From Nocardioidaceae bacterium (GTDB lineage Bacteria; Actinomycetota; Actinomycetes; Propionibacteriales; Nocardioidaceae): a stretch of DNA of 7,144 nt. Position numbers and translations under genes: made by a program. Below, one piece after another: positions 6,384-7,144 of this stretch (position 1 is its first letter; each line of letters begins with the position of its first letter). The notes under the pieces are model-generated. The model saw nothing but the letters and a program-made list of their open reading frames with translations. It made no database searches and had not been told where the DNA came from. The stretch lies in contig JACCZI010000061.1 in assembly GCA_013696015.1 (NCBI GenBank), positions 1-7,144 of the forward strand. The letters run 5' to 3'.

Positions 6384-6412
6384 TTGACATGATAGCCGGT
6401 GCTGTACAAAAT
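6384..6412 (+). promoter_or_regulatory. Housekeeping-type promoter of the Hsp20 gene
   Basis: A perfect -35 hexamer TTGACA (6384-6389) is followed after 17 bases by CAAAAT (6407-6412), a 4-of-6 match to the -10 consensus. TACAAA (6405-6410) at a 15-base spacing is the alternative. The segment is the most AT-rich of its neighbourhood. It lies about 65 bases before the Hsp20 start. Confidence 0.55.
6389..6394 (-). promoter_or_regulatory. Likely -10 element for the J-domain/MerR pair
   Basis: Read on the minus strand this is TATCAT, a 5-of-6 match to TATAAT, about 39 bases from the J-domain start at 6350. It overlaps by one base the plus-strand -35 TTGACA. No convincing -35 hexamer is present at 16-18 bases, which fits a regulated promoter. 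The two divergent promoters are interleaved, so one bound protein could control both. Confidence 0.4.
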
Positions 6413-6431
6413 CTGTGGTAGCAGTTGTACA
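6403..6431. promoter_or_regulatory. TGTACAA-N15-TTGTACA inverted repeat, candidate operator of the MerR regulator
   Basis: TGTACAA (6403-6409) and TTGTACA (6425-6431) are perfect inverted copies, 22-23 bp centre to centre, about two turns of DNA. The left arm overlaps the Hsp20 -10 element, and the right arm lies in the early transcribed region. This is a natural site for a dimeric repressor acting on both arms. It is not the HAIR box known for HspR (CTTGAGT-N7-ACTCAAG), and I see neither HAIR nor CIRCE here. Assignment to the adjacent MerR protein is inference. Confidence 0.45.
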
Positions 6432-6460
6432 TAAGCCCGAGGACCACCCGGGCAAACCTG

Positions 6461-6467
6461 AGGAGGG
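6461..6467 (+). promoter_or_regulatory. Ribosome-binding site fixing the Hsp20 start
   Basis: AGGAGGG lies 8 bases before the ATG at 6476. The longer in-frame ATG at 6425 lies inside the operator palindrome and has no ribosome-binding site, so 6476 is the start. Confidence 0.75.
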
Positions 6468-6475
6468 ATGAACCG

Positions 6476-6900
6476 ATGCTGATGAGGACCGACCCCTTCC
6501 GCGAGCTGGACCGGCTGACTGACGCCGTCTTTGGCACGGCCGCCCGTCCCGCGGTGATGCCGATGGATGCCTACCGCAGCGGTGATGCGTTCTACGTGCA
6601 CTTCGATCTCCCGGGCATCGACCTGGACTCGATCGACCTCACTGTCGAGCGCAACGTCCTGACCGTCCGCGCACAGCGGAAGGCGGCGCGCACCGACGAG
6701 GCAGAACGCATCGTCTCCGAGCGCCCGCAAGGCGTCTTCACCCGGCGACTGTTCCTGGGTGAAACCCTTGACGTGGATAATTTGCGCGCGGAGTACGACG
6801 CCGGCGTGTGAACCTGACGATCCCCGTGGCCGAACAAGCCAAGCCTCGAAGGGTCGAGATCAGCGGTAGCTCTCAGCCCAAGGAGATCAACGCCGCCTAA
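6476..6900 (+). pseudogene. Hsp20/alpha-crystallin small heat-shock protein, frameshifted near 6809
   Basis: Small heat-shock proteins hold unfolding proteins in oligomers until DnaK refolds them. From 6476 the frame encodes DPFRELDRLTDAVFG and then the alpha-crystallin domain (about residue 30 onward, with FYVHFDLPGIDLDSIDL and NVLTVRAQRK). It stops early at TGA 6809-6811 after 111 residues. The missing part is intact in the next frame: from 6811 it reads NLTIPVAEQAKPRRVEISG and then 10 more residues to TAA 6898-6900. Restoring one base gives GVLNLTIPVAEQAKPRRVEI, the conserved end of the domain including the V-E-I (I-x-I type) motif, and a normal length of 141. As written, the product lacks the last strands and the oligomer motif. 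I see no slippery heptamer, so a one-base deletion or a sequencing error is more likely than programmed frameshifting. The promoter and ribosome-binding site are intact. Confidence 0.85.
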
Positions 6901-6912
6901 CAGACGACCAAC

Positions 6913-6959
6913 GACGACACCCGACGACGCAGGACACTCTTGCGCCGTCGGGTGTCGTT
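6913..6959 (+). terminator. Strong hairpin terminator after the Hsp20 gene
   Basis: ACGACACCCGACG (6914-6926) is perfectly complementary to CGTCGGGTGTCGT (6946-6958), with a G-T pair outside. Inside, after one A-C mismatch, CGCA pairs with TGCG around a 9-base loop. It starts 13 bases after the restored Hsp20 stop codon and about 100 bases after the premature one, which supports the longer gene as the original unit. No long T-run follows. Confidence 0.75.
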
Positions 6960-7085
6960 ACGGGACGAGCTTCAGCGGCCGCGCATCTGCGGCGTCCGCC
7001 TTCAATCAGCGGTTCCGCGCGCGCGATCCGGCCGTTTCTTCTATCTGCGGCGGCCCTGGACGTGTGAGCACCACCTACGTAACGG

Positions 7086-7144
7086 CTAGGACGCGCCGCC
7101 CCGGTTGCGGAAGAACACGTCGCGCACGCGGTTCGTGTCATGCG
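7086..7144 (-). CDS. Possible C-terminal end of a minus-strand gene, cut by the window edge
   Basis: Reading in from the right edge on the minus strand, an open frame gives HDTNRVRDVFFRNRGGAS and stops at TAG (7088-7086). Of the 18 codons, 17 end in G or C, the bias of the other genes here, and the change to less biased sequence occurs at the stop. I do not recognise a family from 18 residues. An open run of this length is common by chance in high-GC DNA, so this is a weak call. Confidence 0.3.
   Translation of the reverse strand, partial: HDTNRVRDVFFRNRGGAS

Noticed and set aside
6425..6475. An N-terminal extension of the Hsp20 frame from ATG 6425
   Set aside because: It starts inside the TTGTACA operator arm. 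AGGAGGG points clearly to 6476.
6806..6812. Programmed -1 frameshifting as an explanation for the split Hsp20 frame
   Set aside because: No slippery heptamer is present and no clear stimulatory structure directly follows. A one-base deletion restores the family sequence exactly.
6972..7012. Two further TCAGCGG copies (6972 and 7006) resembling the 2293 array
   Set aside because: They are 34 bp apart, not on the 11-bp period, and no clear promoter or gene follows. Chance occurrence is likely.
6887..7141. An 84-codon minus-strand frame after the Hsp20 gene
   Set aside because: It runs through the terminator hairpin, is very rich in Arg and Ala, and has no ribosome-binding site or recognisable motif.

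Overview
The window looks like chromosomal (or possibly plasmid) DNA from a high-GC Gram-positive bacterium, most likely an actinomycete. The coding sequences use G or C at almost every third codon position. The ribosomal-protection protein resembles the Otr(A) end of its family. A PIG-L/LmbE deacetylase and an HspR-type MerR regulator beside a small heat-shock gene are also typical of Actinobacteria. I cannot assign a genus from the sequence alone.

Layout, left to right. Positions 1-195 hold no gene and no promoter I can defend. Positions 196-306 hold a possible 36-codon leader ORF with a good ribosome-binding site and nested hairpins. It runs into the start of a full-length tetracycline ribosomal-protection GTPase gene (260-2182). 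A hairpin follows that gene. Next are four direct repeats of TCAGCGG at an exact 11-bp period (2293-2336), which look like a response-regulator binding array. They stand in front of a gene for a secreted lipoprotein of unknown function (2395-3762). A 17-bp hairpin separates this gene from a compact three-gene run: a zinc-dependent PIG-L/LmbE deacetylase (3897-4655), a two-helix membrane protein whose start overlaps the deacetylase stop (4652-4915), and a class I methyltransferase (4940-5692).

The right-hand part is a divergent chaperone locus. On the minus strand, a minimal J-domain protein (6350 to 6048) overlaps an HspR-like MerR regulator (6076 to 5759). On the plus strand, an Hsp20 gene (6476-6900) starts from a TTGACA promoter that overlaps the opposite promoter and a TGTACAA/TTGTACA palindrome. 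The Hsp20 gene carries a one-base deletion near 6809 that removes its last quarter from frame, so it is a pseudogene or a sequence error. A strong hairpin terminator follows. The last 59 bases may be the C-terminal end of a minus-strand gene that enters from outside the window.

How the parts may work together: the right half is a small heat-shock unit in which the MerR protein probably represses both directions, and the J protein and Hsp20 serve a DnaK encoded elsewhere. The left half combines ribosome protection against tetracyclines, possibly controlled by a leader peptide, with an envelope lipoprotein probably under two-component control. The deacetylase-membrane protein-methyltransferase run may modify one small amino-sugar compound, but that is inference. 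I found no tRNA, rRNA, CRISPR array, transposase or attachment site.
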